Shown piece by piece: positions 1-7,594 of a DNA stretch of 64,000 nucleotides (position 1 is its first letter; every line of letters begins with the position of its first letter). The translations under genes and the position numbers were made by a program. Source of the DNA: Granulosicoccus sp045106195 (GTDB taxonomy: Bacteria > Pseudomonadota > Gammaproteobacteria > Granulosicoccales > Granulosicoccaceae); NCBI GenBank assembly GCA_045106195.1, contig JBGCEH010000009.1:520007-584006 (forward strand), written 5' to 3'. Below the pieces are notes generated by a model. That model had not been told where the DNA came from and made no database searches. It saw nothing but the letters and a program-made list of their open reading frames with translations.

Positions 1-214
1 TCGGTGGCCCATCAACCAATGGCTGGTCGCCGTCAGGTGCGTTCTCGCGATCGTCGACTACGACGGCAGCATCATCATCGACGACAGGCGTTGAGTCATC
101 AAGGCCACAGGCCACTAAAGTGACACAGACGGCCAGAACGCAGAAATACCGTGACACCGCTTGACCAGACTTCCGACTACAGAAGCGACCATTCAAAAAG
201 TGAAGACAAATCAT
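1..214 (-). CDS. Putative lipoprotein, N-terminal part (runs off left edge)
   Basis: An open frame reads leftward from ATG at 214 to the window edge without a stop. The ATG is preceded on the minus strand by AAGGT, a close Shine-Dalgarno-like sequence. The first 35 residues hold basic residues and then a hydrophobic stretch ending in the lipobox LVAC (Cys36). This is a type II signal peptide, so the mature protein should be lipidated and anchored in the envelope. After the cysteine the chain is rich in Asp and Pro (DDST, VVDDD, VDDREN), as in a flexible acidic linker. The functional domain lies outside the window, so no role can be assigned. The gene is divergent from the mrp operon. Confidence 0.7.
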   Translation of the reverse strand, partial: MICLHFLNGRFCSRKSGQAVSRYFCVLAVCVTLVACGLDDSTPVVDDDAAVVVDDRENAPDGDQPLVDGPP

Positions 215-644
215 TACCTTATTGAAGTTCCTTATCACGGCTAATAGATGCCTAACGTGCTAGATTATATAGCCCATCGTGAAAAACACACACGTCAAAA
301 TTACTGCAACGGTAAATGCTTCGGCTAAACCTTTCACATTTGAGACATCTAACAATCCATGCCTGCAGCAAGCATCGGCTTAGCTCGAAACTTGCATCCA
401 TTGAAGCGCATATCAAGTACAACCCCTGCATAGATTGCGGTGATTCTGCGATTCGGGGTCAACTTTCAAACTTTTTTATACGAAAATATCGAATTTAGGG
501 TAAGCAATGTTCGACTTGATCTGATAATTCGATCTTTTTACACTATAAACGTCGAGAGGCTGTCCAAGTTTCGCCGGGCTTCTTAATCCAAGTCACCCGA
601 ATCGTTTCGATCACCTTCGCCCGCATCACCCTGCAACTGGAATA
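215..644. other. Divergent intergenic region upstream of mrpA
   Basis: About 430 bases separate the lipoprotein start from mrpA. The stretch is more AT-rich than the genes around it and should hold the promoters for both directions. I could not fix a convincing -35/-10 pair. A 60-codon open frame at 316-498 has no recognisable content, and I do not call it a gene. Confidence 0.4.
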
Positions 645-2963
645 ATGTCTGCCGAAACTACGCCTCAAACTTCATCCTCCATTGACTCCAACAAGGAGAA
701 AAGCCCAAGCACCTCGAAGAATATGGCATTCCTGTGCGCTCTCGCCACTGCCACAGTTTTTTTTCTGGCTTTCGCATTGCATATCGGTCCGATATCATCG
801 GGAATTCCCTGGACATATAATGCACCTTGGATACCCCGTCTAGGCGTGGAACTGGCTTTCCGAGTGGATGGCCTCAGCCTGCTTTTCGGCCTGCTTATTA
901 GTGGAATAGGCATCCTTGTTGTCGCCTACTCTGCCAGCTACTTCAAAAATCACAAAAGCCATTCGAGGCTTCAATGGCTTTTGCTTGCTTTCATGCTCTC
1001 CATGCTGGGTCTCGTTTCTGCAGACAACATCATCCTTCTCTTCGTCTTCTGGGAACTCACGACGATTACCTCATTTCTGCTGGTGGGTTTTGATTACGAG
1101 AATAAAAAGGCCAGAAGCGCAGCACTGCAGGCTTTGCTGGTAACCGGCGGAGGCGGGCTTGCGTTACTTGTCGGGCTCATCATGCTCGGGCAGGCCTCCG
1201 GAACATACCTTCTATCCGAAATTGTCGCTGCAGGCCCCGCCATCACCGAGCATGTCCAGTATCCCGTTATTCTGACACTTATACTTATCGGGGCGTTCAC
1301 GAAGTCCGCGCAGTTTCCGTTTCATTTCTGGCTACCCAACGCTATGGCAGCGCCTTCACCAGTCAGTGCCTACCTGCACTCGGCAACCATGGTCAAGGCC
1401 GGCATTTACCTGATGATGCGACTTCAACCATCGCTGGGTGGCACTGAAGAATGGTTCTACACGCTTAGCATCGCAGGCGTGGTCACTGCTGTCTGGTCCT
1501 CATTGATGGCGCTCCGTCAAACCGACATGAAACTGATGCTCGCATGGACGACAGTAATGGCGCTCGGCACACTGACAATGTTTCTCGCCTCTGACCTTCG
1601 CATTGCAGCACTGGCAGCCGTTACATTCCTGCTGGTGCACGCGTTTTACAAATGCGCTCTGTTCCTTATCATCGGTAATGTTGACAAGAGCACCGGGACG
1701 CGTGATTACAACAAGCTGGGATCACTGATCCGATTCATGCCGGTCACATCGTTTGTCGCCGCCCTCGCCGCGCTATCGATGGCAGGATTTCCACCGTTTC
1801 TCGGCTTCATCGGGAAGGAATTGAAATATGAAGGTGCGTTGGCTATTGCCGATGAACCTTGGCTCATCGTAATCGCTGCAGTTTCAGCGAATGCGATGAT
1901 GGTAGCTATCGCATTGACGTTCGTGTTCCGAGTCTTTTTAGGCGGGCAGTCAAGCGTTTCGGGAACGCCAAAAGAGGTGTCGATTCCCATGTGGTTTGGC
2001 CCCCTGCTACTCGCTGTCGCGGGGCTTGCAACCGGAATCTTTCCAGAGCTCATCGCAAAATCGATTATACAACCCGCTGTGAGCAATATCCTGGCAACAC
2101 GTACTGAGGTGAAGCTTTCATTGTGGCACGGCATCAACATCCCACTGGTACTCAGCATCGTAACCGTTTGTCTTGGTGCGTTGATGTTTTTCAGGCTCGC
2201 AGCTATCAGCAGGACCATCAACTCTCTGGTTGAGAAGTTACCGGTGGTGGGTGACAGTGCATACGAATTCCTGCTTAACGGTACTCAGTCACTGGCGTCA
2301 GGATTGACCAATCGCCTGCAGACAGGCTCATTGAGCCACTACCTGACCATTGTCTTCAGCACATTTGTGATTTCGGTAGCTGCAACACTCACGTATCAAT
2401 CAGTGGATCTGAACCTTACCCACCTGACTCCTGTTACGCCTCTTGTTGCCTTGGTTGTGGCTCTGATGATCGGCGCTGCCATCGTTGTTGCATTCAGCAG
2501 GTCGCGACTACTGTCCATCTGCGGGCTGGGCATCGTTGGCAGTGGAGTTGCGGTTCTGTTCCTCAACTTCGGTGCCATTGATGTGGCGATCACCCAGTTA
2601 ATGGTAGAGACACTCTTTGTTGTTCTTATCGCAACCGTACTCGTCAAACTGCCACGTTTTCCCGGTCAGCAACACCCCGGCAAAGCAGGCGGCTTTCGCG
2701 ATGCGAGTATCGCCATTGCGGCAGGTCTTGTCATGACAATAATCACTCTCGGCGTATCACTTGCGCCTCTGGACATGTCCGTAACCCAGTTCTTTGAAGA
2801 AAACAGTCTTACCAAGGCCTACGGTCGCAATATCGTCAACGTCATCCTCGTTGACTTCAGAGCACTTGATACGCTGGGCGAGGTTGCCGTAGTCGCAACA
2901 GCGGCCATGGCCGTCATCGGATTATTGAAAGTTCGCGCACACCCACAAGGTCCCAAAGCATGA
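645..2963 (+). CDS. mrpA: Na+/H+ antiporter subunit A (MrpA/MnhA)
   Basis: This is the large subunit of the Mrp (Mnh/Sha) cation/proton antiporter, a multi-subunit inner-membrane complex that expels Na+ in exchange for protons. The 772-residue protein is almost wholly hydrophobic. It has the NuoL-like proton-translocation core (residues about 60-430), including FPFHFWLPNAM and a Lys in ATMVKAGIYLM. A C-terminal extension contains the MrpA-specific segment around RALDTLGEVAVVATAAM. The length fits MrpA proteins that carry the extra domain. ATG 645 follows a weak CTGGA site. The stop overlaps mrpB by 4 bases (ATGA), so translation is probably coupled. It is the first gene of a complete seven-gene operon. 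The assignment is secure; the ion specificity is inferred from the family. Confidence 0.95.
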   Translation: MSAETTPQTSSSIDSNKEKSPSTSKNMAFLCALATATVFFLAFALHIGPISSGIPWTYNAPWIPRLGVELAFRVDGLSLLFGLLISGIGILVVAYSASYFKNHKSHSRLQWLLLAFMLSMLGLVSADNIILLFVFWELTTITSFLLVGFDYENKKARSAALQALLVTGGGGLALLVGLIMLGQASGTYLLSEIVAAGPAITEHVQYPVILTLILIGAFTKSAQFPFHFWLPNAMAAPSPVSAYLHSATMVKAGIYLMMRLQPSLGGTEEWFYTLSIAGVVTAVWSSLMALRQTDMKLMLAWTTVMALGTLTMFLASDLRIAALAAVTFLLVHAFYKCALFLIIGNVDKSTGTRDYNKLGSLIRFMPVTSFVAALAALSMAGFPPFLGFIGKELKYEGALAIADEPWLIVIAAVSANAMMVAIALTFVFRVFLGGQSSVSGTPKEVSIPMWFGPLLLAVAGLATGIFPELIAKSIIQPAVSNILATRTEVKLSLWHGINIPLVLSIVTVCLGALMFFRLAAISRTINSLVEKLPVVGDSAYEFLLNGTQSLASGLTNRLQTGSLSHYLTIVFSTFVISVAATLTYQSVDLNLTHLTPVTPLVALVVALMIGAAIVVAFSRSRLLSICGLGIVGSGVAVLFLNFGAIDVAITQLMVETLFVVLIATVLVKLPRFPGQQHPGKAGGFRDASIAIAAGLVMTIITLGVSLAPLDMSVTQFFEENSLTKAYGRNIVNVILVDFRALDTLGEVAVVATAAMAVIGLLKVRAHPQGPKA

Positions 2964-3379
2964 ATTCCCTGATCTTCAGCACTATCAGCCGTCTGCTGGT
3001 AGGGCTTATGTTGTTGTTTTCCGTATTCCTCCTCTGGCGTGGACACAATGAACCCGGCGGAGGCTTCATTGGTGGTCTTGTCGCAGCCGCTGCAATCATT
3101 GTCTATGGTCTGGCGGAAGGCCCAGCGTTAATGAGAAAACTGTTACGAGTAGATCCTCGCTCACTCGTGCTGGTGGGACTATTGACGGCTGTAGTATCCG
3201 GTATTTTGCCCCTCCTCCAGGACAGCGCTTTCCTGACAGGTATGTGGCTGTTCATCGGAGCAACAGAGACCGACAAAGGACTCGCCCTTGGCACACCTTT
3301 GATATTTGATATTGGCGTCTATCTTGTTGTGGTCGGCGGTGTCGCTGGCATGGTGATAGCCCTGGAGGAGGAGCTCTAG
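2960..3379 (+). CDS. mrpB: Na+/H+ antiporter subunit B (MrpB)
   Basis: A small membrane subunit of the Mrp antiporter (139 residues, about four transmembrane segments). The N-terminal pattern with HNEPGGGFIGGLVAAA is diagnostic of MrpB/MnhB. The start ATG overlaps the mrpA stop, and the TAG stop overlaps the GTG start of mrpC by one base. A strong purine run (GGAGGAGGAG, 3364-3373) inside its 3' end serves as the ribosome binding site for mrpC. MrpB is needed for assembly and activity of the complex; it does not carry ions alone. Confidence 0.93.
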   Translation: MNSLIFSTISRLLVGLMLLFSVFLLWRGHNEPGGGFIGGLVAAAAIIVYGLAEGPALMRKLLRVDPRSLVLVGLLTAVVSGILPLLQDSAFLTGMWLFIGATETDKGLALGTPLIFDIGVYLVVVGGVAGMVIALEEEL

Positions 3380-3741
3380 TGGAAATTCTTCTGAGTGTGC
3401 TGGTTGGTGTTCTCATGGCGGTCAGTGTATGGCTGATGCTCAGCCGTAACCTGGTCAAGTTTCTGTTCGGCTTGGTGTTGATCAGTAACGTTGCCAACCT
3501 TGTTATTTTCAAAGTAGGTGGCCTGACCCAAGGCGCGCCACCGCTGATAGCAGATGGTGGCAGCGCCCAGTATGCCAATTCACTGCCTCAGGCTCTGGTC
3601 CTGACGGCGATAGTCATCGGATTCGGACTAGTCTCCTTTACCCTGGTACTGGCACTCAAGGCTTATCAGGCCATAGGAACCCTCGACGTGGATGAGATGA
3701 CACTGGCGGAGAAACGTCAGGAGCCAGAGGAGCCGGCATGA
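3379..3741 (+). CDS. mrpC: Na+/H+ antiporter subunit C (MrpC)
   Basis: A 120-residue NuoK-like membrane subunit with three predicted helices and the typical SRNLVKFLFGLVLISNVANL and DPLPQALVLTAIVIGF-type regions (here NSLPQALVLTAIVIGF). The start is GTG at 3379, supported by the GGAGGAGGAG site immediately upstream. The next ATG would remove conserved N-terminal sequence. The C-terminal tail is charged and cytoplasmic (EKRQEPEEPA). It overlaps mrpD by 4 bases. The homology to NuoK ties the subunit to the proton path of the complex. Confidence 0.93.
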   Translation: MEILLSVLVGVLMAVSVWLMLSRNLVKFLFGLVLISNVANLVIFKVGGLTQGAPPLIADGGSAQYANSLPQALVLTAIVIGFGLVSFTLVLALKAYQAIGTLDVDEMTLAEKRQEPEEPA

Positions 3742-5273
3742 ACGGATTGCTGATCTCTTGCATACTGATACCGATGATTACCGCGGTAGCCAGCTACGTC
3801 TACCCGGGCACCATCAAAGTGCGCGGAGCTATCAGTATCGCAGGGTCACTTTTGCTGCTGGTCCTTTCAAGTATCCTCTTGTACCAGGTCGCAAACGATG
3901 GGCCCATGTCAAACCAGATGGGGGGCTGGCAGGCGCCCATGGGTATTACCCTCATTGCGGATATGCTCAGCGCAATGCTTATTGTCGTAACAGCCATTGT
4001 CGCACTGACAGTTAATATCTATGCTATTGGCGATGTTTCAGAGGAGCGCGTGGCAGGCGGCTTTTTCACGTTTATGAACATGCTGATCGCAGGCGTGGTC
4101 GGTGCGTTTCTGACAGGTGACTTGTTCAACTTGTATGTCTGGTTCGAGGTCATGCTTATCTCAACCTTTGCGCTGCTGGTACTGGGTGGCAACAAGGTGC
4201 AACTGGACGGCGCCGTCAAGTATGTTGCTATCAACCTCATATCGACAGTGTTGCTGCTTACCGCCATTGGTCTTCTATACGGACTCACAGGCACACTCAA
4301 TATGGCGGATCTGTCATTGCGTGTACCAATGGCAGAAAATCAGGGCCTGGTTTCTGTTGTCGCTGTTCTGTTCCTTATAGCTTTTGGCATAAAAGCCGCT
4401 GTATTCCCCTTGTACTTCTGGCTGCCTGCTTCCTATCACACACTGCCGATCAGTGTGACGGCCGTATTTGCAGCGCTCATGACAAAAGTAGGAATCTACG
4501 CGCTGATGAGAACATTCACCTTGATATTTCCCGGTGAACACCCGGCAATTGACACGACACTACTGTGTCTGGGACTTGTCACCATGATCCTGGGTGTGTT
4601 CGGCGCTATGACGCATAGTGATATACGCCGCATTCTCGCCTTCCATGTCATTGGCTCCATCGGCTTCATGCTTCTCGGCCTCGGCCTTGGTTCGGCAATC
4701 GCTATGGGTGCTGCGATTTTCTACATGGTTCACGGTATCCTCATCAAAGCGTTGCTGTTCATGATCGCTGGTATAGTTGGAACGTTGGGAGGCAGTTTCG
4801 AGTTATCCCGACTCGGTGGCCTGTACCAGGAACGTCCAGGATTTTCCATCGTGTTCCTGCTCGCCGCTCTTGCCTTGATCGGTATTCCACCACTATCGGG
4901 ATTCTGGGCGAAATTATTGATCATCGAGGCAGGTCTGCATCACGACGCAGCATTGGTCATCGCATTCGTTGTCGTTGCCAGCTTGCTAACGTTTATTCCC
5001 TTGATCCGGATTTGGTCCGAGGCATTCTGGAAAGCCAGACCACTGGACACAGAATCGGACGCAAACGCTACTGCAAAACCGCTCAACGATCCTGGCGCCT
5101 ATGCCTGGACGCCCGTACTCGGCTTATCAGCGATCATGCTGCTCATCGGATTTCTGCCTGGCAAGATCATAGATATGTCCGACACCGCTGCGCAAAGCCT
5201 GATGACACGTGCGGCTTATCTGGATACTGTATTGCCCTTGCGCGCCAACGTGAATGGGGCACAGACACAATGA
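3738..5273 (+). CDS. mrpD: Na+/H+ antiporter subunit D (MrpD)
   Basis: The second NuoL/M/N-like subunit, 511 residues with about 14 membrane helices. Family hallmarks are LFNLYVWFEVMLISTFALL (with the conserved Glu of helix 5), FPLYFWLPASYHTLP, MTKVGIYALMR and GIPPLSGFWAKLLI. Together with MrpA it forms the proton-translocating core. The ATG overlaps the end of mrpC, and its TGA overlaps the ATG of mrpE (ATGA at 5270-5273), so the whole operon is translationally coupled. Confidence 0.95.
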   Translation: MNGLLISCILIPMITAVASYVYPGTIKVRGAISIAGSLLLLVLSSILLYQVANDGPMSNQMGGWQAPMGITLIADMLSAMLIVVTAIVALTVNIYAIGDVSEERVAGGFFTFMNMLIAGVVGAFLTGDLFNLYVWFEVMLISTFALLVLGGNKVQLDGAVKYVAINLISTVLLLTAIGLLYGLTGTLNMADLSLRVPMAENQGLVSVVAVLFLIAFGIKAAVFPLYFWLPASYHTLPISVTAVFAALMTKVGIYALMRTFTLIFPGEHPAIDTTLLCLGLVTMILGVFGAMTHSDIRRILAFHVIGSIGFMLLGLGLGSAIAMGAAIFYMVHGILIKALLFMIAGIVGTLGGSFELSRLGGLYQERPGFSIVFLLAALALIGIPPLSGFWAKLLIIEAGLHHDAALVIAFVVVASLLTFIPLIRIWSEAFWKARPLDTESDANATAKPLNDPGAYAWTPVLGLSAIMLLIGFLPGKIIDMSDTAAQSLMTRAAYLDTVLPLRANVNGAQTQ

Positions 5274-5743
5274 CTCCCTTTGCCATTAATCTGATCCTTG
5301 CCTTTGTTTGGGCAGCACTGAATGGCGGCATTGGTCTGCCAAGCCTGATCGTCGGTTTTCTGATTGGCTATCTGGTGTTGTTCGTACTGCAACCCTTGTT
5401 TGGCAAAAGCCGTTACTGCGGCAAGCTATATGATGGAGCGCTGCTTGTGCTGTATTTCATCTACGAGCTTATCGTCTCCAGTGTCGAAGTTGCCTGGGAT
5501 GTTCTTACCCCAATGCATAAAAGCAAACCGGCGGTTGTTGCCATACCACTTGACGCTAAAAGTGACGCTGAAATCACCGTTCTTGCCAATATGGTTTCAC
5601 TGACACCCGGCTCGCTGTCAATAGACATCAGCGACGACCGAACCCACCTGCTCGTTCATGCCATGTTCGTCGACGATCCGGAGGCCTTCAAGGCTGATGT
5701 TAAACGCGGCATGGAAAAGCGGGTTCTCGAGGCCATGCGCTAA
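5270..5743 (+). CDS. mrpE: Na+/H+ antiporter subunit E (MrpE)
   Basis: A 157-residue MrpE subunit: two N-terminal membrane segments, then a cytoplasmic domain containing NMVSLTPGSLSIDIS, the best-conserved part of the family. The frame stays open upstream to about 5012, but that extension would overlap mrpD deeply and has no family counterpart. I therefore take the ATG at 5270, which overlaps the mrpD stop by 4 bases. The stop TAA overlaps the ATG of mrpF (TAATG). Confidence 0.92.
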   Translation: MTPFAINLILAFVWAALNGGIGLPSLIVGFLIGYLVLFVLQPLFGKSRYCGKLYDGALLVLYFIYELIVSSVEVAWDVLTPMHKSKPAVVAIPLDAKSDAEITVLANMVSLTPGSLSIDISDDRTHLLVHAMFVDDPEAFKADVKRGMEKRVLEAMR

Positions 5744-6081
5744 TGGAAAACCTTCAACTTTCAATCAGTATTGCGATCAGCCTGACGGCTGTCGGACTTG
5801 TCGCGGGTTGTATTCGCATGTTCAAGGGGCCAACAGCTGCCGACAGAATTGTGGCACTGGATCTCGTTACCATTTTGCTCGTCGCCATTACCTCCTTACT
5901 TGCGTTGCAGCTCGACAACTCCGCCTATCTGGATCTGGGCCTGGCACTGGCGCTCGTCGGGTTTCTTGCTACCGTGGCATTTGCTCGCTATCTGGAAACC
6001 AATGAACAGATCCTCCCCGATGACCAGAATCAATACCGAACTCAGGCCAACAACGATACTGCACAGGAACAACAAGAATGA
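5743..6081 (+). CDS. mrpF: Na+/H+ antiporter subunit F (MrpF)
   Basis: A 112-residue subunit with three membrane helices and the MrpF signature RMFKGPTAADRIVALDLVT near the first loop. The C-terminal 20 residues are polar (DDQNQYRTQANNDTAQEQQE) and longer than in many homologues. It overlaps both neighbours by 1-4 bases within the mrp operon. Confidence 0.92.
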   Translation: MENLQLSISIAISLTAVGLVAGCIRMFKGPTAADRIVALDLVTILLVAITSLLALQLDNSAYLDLGLALALVGFLATVAFARYLETNEQILPDDQNQYRTQANNDTAQEQQE

Positions 6082-6440
6082 ATGACACGATCGTCAGTAT
6101 CCTTATCGTGCTAGGGGGGGGCTTTGCCGCGATTGCCGGAATCGGCCTGGTACGCCTTCCCGATGTCCTGATTCGGATGCACGCCTCTACCAAGGCGGGA
6201 ACTCTGGGTGTCGGTTTGATCGTACTCGGGGTTTCGGTACACTTTGCAACCTCACTGGTCATCACAAAAGCCTTGCTTATCATCATATTCCTGTTGCTGA
6301 CAGCACCCGTGGGTGCACACCTTGTAGGGCGTGCAGCCTACCGACGTGGCCTGCCACTGTGGGACCGGACACTAATGGATGACGCAGCAATGAAATCTCG
6401 AAGCGGCCCGGCAGGTAGTACAAGGCCTGCCAGAAAATAG
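6078..6440 (+). CDS. mrpG: Na+/H+ antiporter subunit G (MrpG)
   Basis: A 120-residue last subunit of the antiporter, with three membrane helices and the MrpG pattern GLVRLPDVLIRMHASTKAGT followed by LLTAPVGAHLVGRAAYR. The mrp operon ends here. Only 17 bases separate its stop from the stop of the convergent sulfurtransferase gene. No hairpin with a T-run is visible in the gap, so the transcripts may overlap or end by another mechanism. Confidence 0.92.
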   Translation: MNDTIVSILIVLGGGFAAIAGIGLVRLPDVLIRMHASTKAGTLGVGLIVLGVSVHFATSLVITKALLIIIFLLLTAPVGAHLVGRAAYRRGLPLWDRTLMDDAAMKSRSGPAGSTRPARK

Positions 6441-6457
6441 CCTGCCGATAACGCGGG

Positions 6458-7396
6458 TCAGTCCACGGGTGAGGGACCAGTATCCACCGGTGTGTCAGTT
6501 CGGGCGCCCCACTCACTCCAAGACCCATCATACAACGCAACGTTCCTGTAACCTGCGCCTTCTAGTGCCAGGCACAGAACCGCAGCGGTGACTCCAGACC
6601 CGCACGTGGTAAGAATGCGCGACTGTGTATTAAAGGCGGGTTCGCTGGGCAGTACATCGGTAAGCCCTTCAAACAACGCGACAAGCTCCGGCACACTTTT
6701 ACACATTCCCTGTTCGTCCAGCACTTGTGTAAACGGCAGGCAGATACTGCTCGGGATGTGCCCACTGCGCAAACCCGCACGTGGCTCTTTTATATCGGCC
6801 GTAAATCGCCCAGATGATCGCGCATCCAGAATGACGGAGCCACGGTGGTTGATCGCCTCAAGCACCTCATCAGCATTGACCACTTGACGCAGCCGCTGTT
6901 CCGGACTTGTGTTGACAACAAACTGGCAAGGCGTGTGCCGGTCACGGTATTCGCTAGTTGCTTTGGAGCTATCCGACGAAGATTCCAACTGCCCATCAAG
7001 TCGCTGCCATGCCGGCAATCCACCATCAAGAACGTAGACTTGTTCAGCACCAAAATGCCTGAACATCCACCAGACCCGCGCTGCGGAATACAGACCAACG
7101 CTGTCGTACACTACAATTTTATGATGCGAGGCAATGCCGAGTGAACCGGCAGCATCCGCAAACTGCTGCGCCTCGGGAAGCATATGCGGCAAATCACTCT
7201 CAGAAGAATGTTTGTTAATATCAAAAAAGACAGCGCCCGGAATATGCTGGACGTTGAATTCAGCCTGAGCATCCCGCTGCGCGGCAGGAAGATGCAAGGA
7301 CGCATCGATGATCCGAATATCATCATCCGGGAGATGCTTTTTCAGCCACTCACACGAAACAATCGGTAATCTGTCATTTTCAACGTTGGAACACAT
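6458..7396 (-). CDS. sseA: Thiosulfate/3-mercaptopyruvate sulfurtransferase (two rhodanese domains)
   Basis: This cytoplasmic enzyme transfers sulfane sulfur from 3-mercaptopyruvate or thiosulfate to thiol acceptors or cyanide. About 312 residues form two tandem rhodanese domains. The first (inactive) has HIPGAVFFDI and LYSAARVWWMFRHFG. The second has the catalytic Cys in the loop CGSGVTA. A CG-S-GV-type loop points to the mercaptopyruvate sulfurtransferase branch, but the two activities cannot be separated by sequence alone. The frame is open to 7459; I chose ATG 7396 because family proteins begin shortly before the first rhodanese domain. It is convergent with mrpG and divergent from the ATPase gene. 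Confidence 0.85.
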   Translation of the reverse strand: MCSNVENDRLPIVSCEWLKKHLPDDDIRIIDASLHLPAAQRDAQAEFNVQHIPGAVFFDINKHSSESDLPHMLPEAQQFADAAGSLGIASHHKIVVYDSVGLYSAARVWWMFRHFGAEQVYVLDGGLPAWQRLDGQLESSSDSSKATSEYRDRHTPCQFVVNTSPEQRLRQVVNADEVLEAINHRGSVILDARSSGRFTADIKEPRAGLRSGHIPSSICLPFTQVLDEQGMCKSVPELVALFEGLTDVLPSEPAFNTQSRILTTCGSGVTAAVLCLALEGAGYRNVALYDGSWSEWGARTDTPVDTGPSPVD

Positions 7397-7594
7397 GCGT
7401 CTGTCTCCGTGGAAGGGCCCTGCCGACACTCTGATGGTAATGGATTGATCGGCGTTCAAAATTCACGAAACTGCTCGACACACTATACTAGGCAACATGT
7501 ACATACACCTAACCAAAGCTCCGCTCTCCAGAAGGCACTTTTTACGAATCGATGAGTACGGCTATCGGAACTTGCTGACACAGTGAAAGACACA

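Noticed and set aside
316..498. 60-codon plus-strand frame upstream of mrpA
   Set aside because: No ribosome binding site, no recognisable composition, and it lies in a divergent promoter region.
1706..2221. 171-codon minus-strand frame inside mrpA
   Set aside because: Antisense to a clearly coding membrane protein; low-complexity composition typical of a shadow frame.
5012..5269. N-terminal extension of mrpE
   Set aside because: It would overlap mrpD by more than 250 bases and has no counterpart in MrpE proteins.
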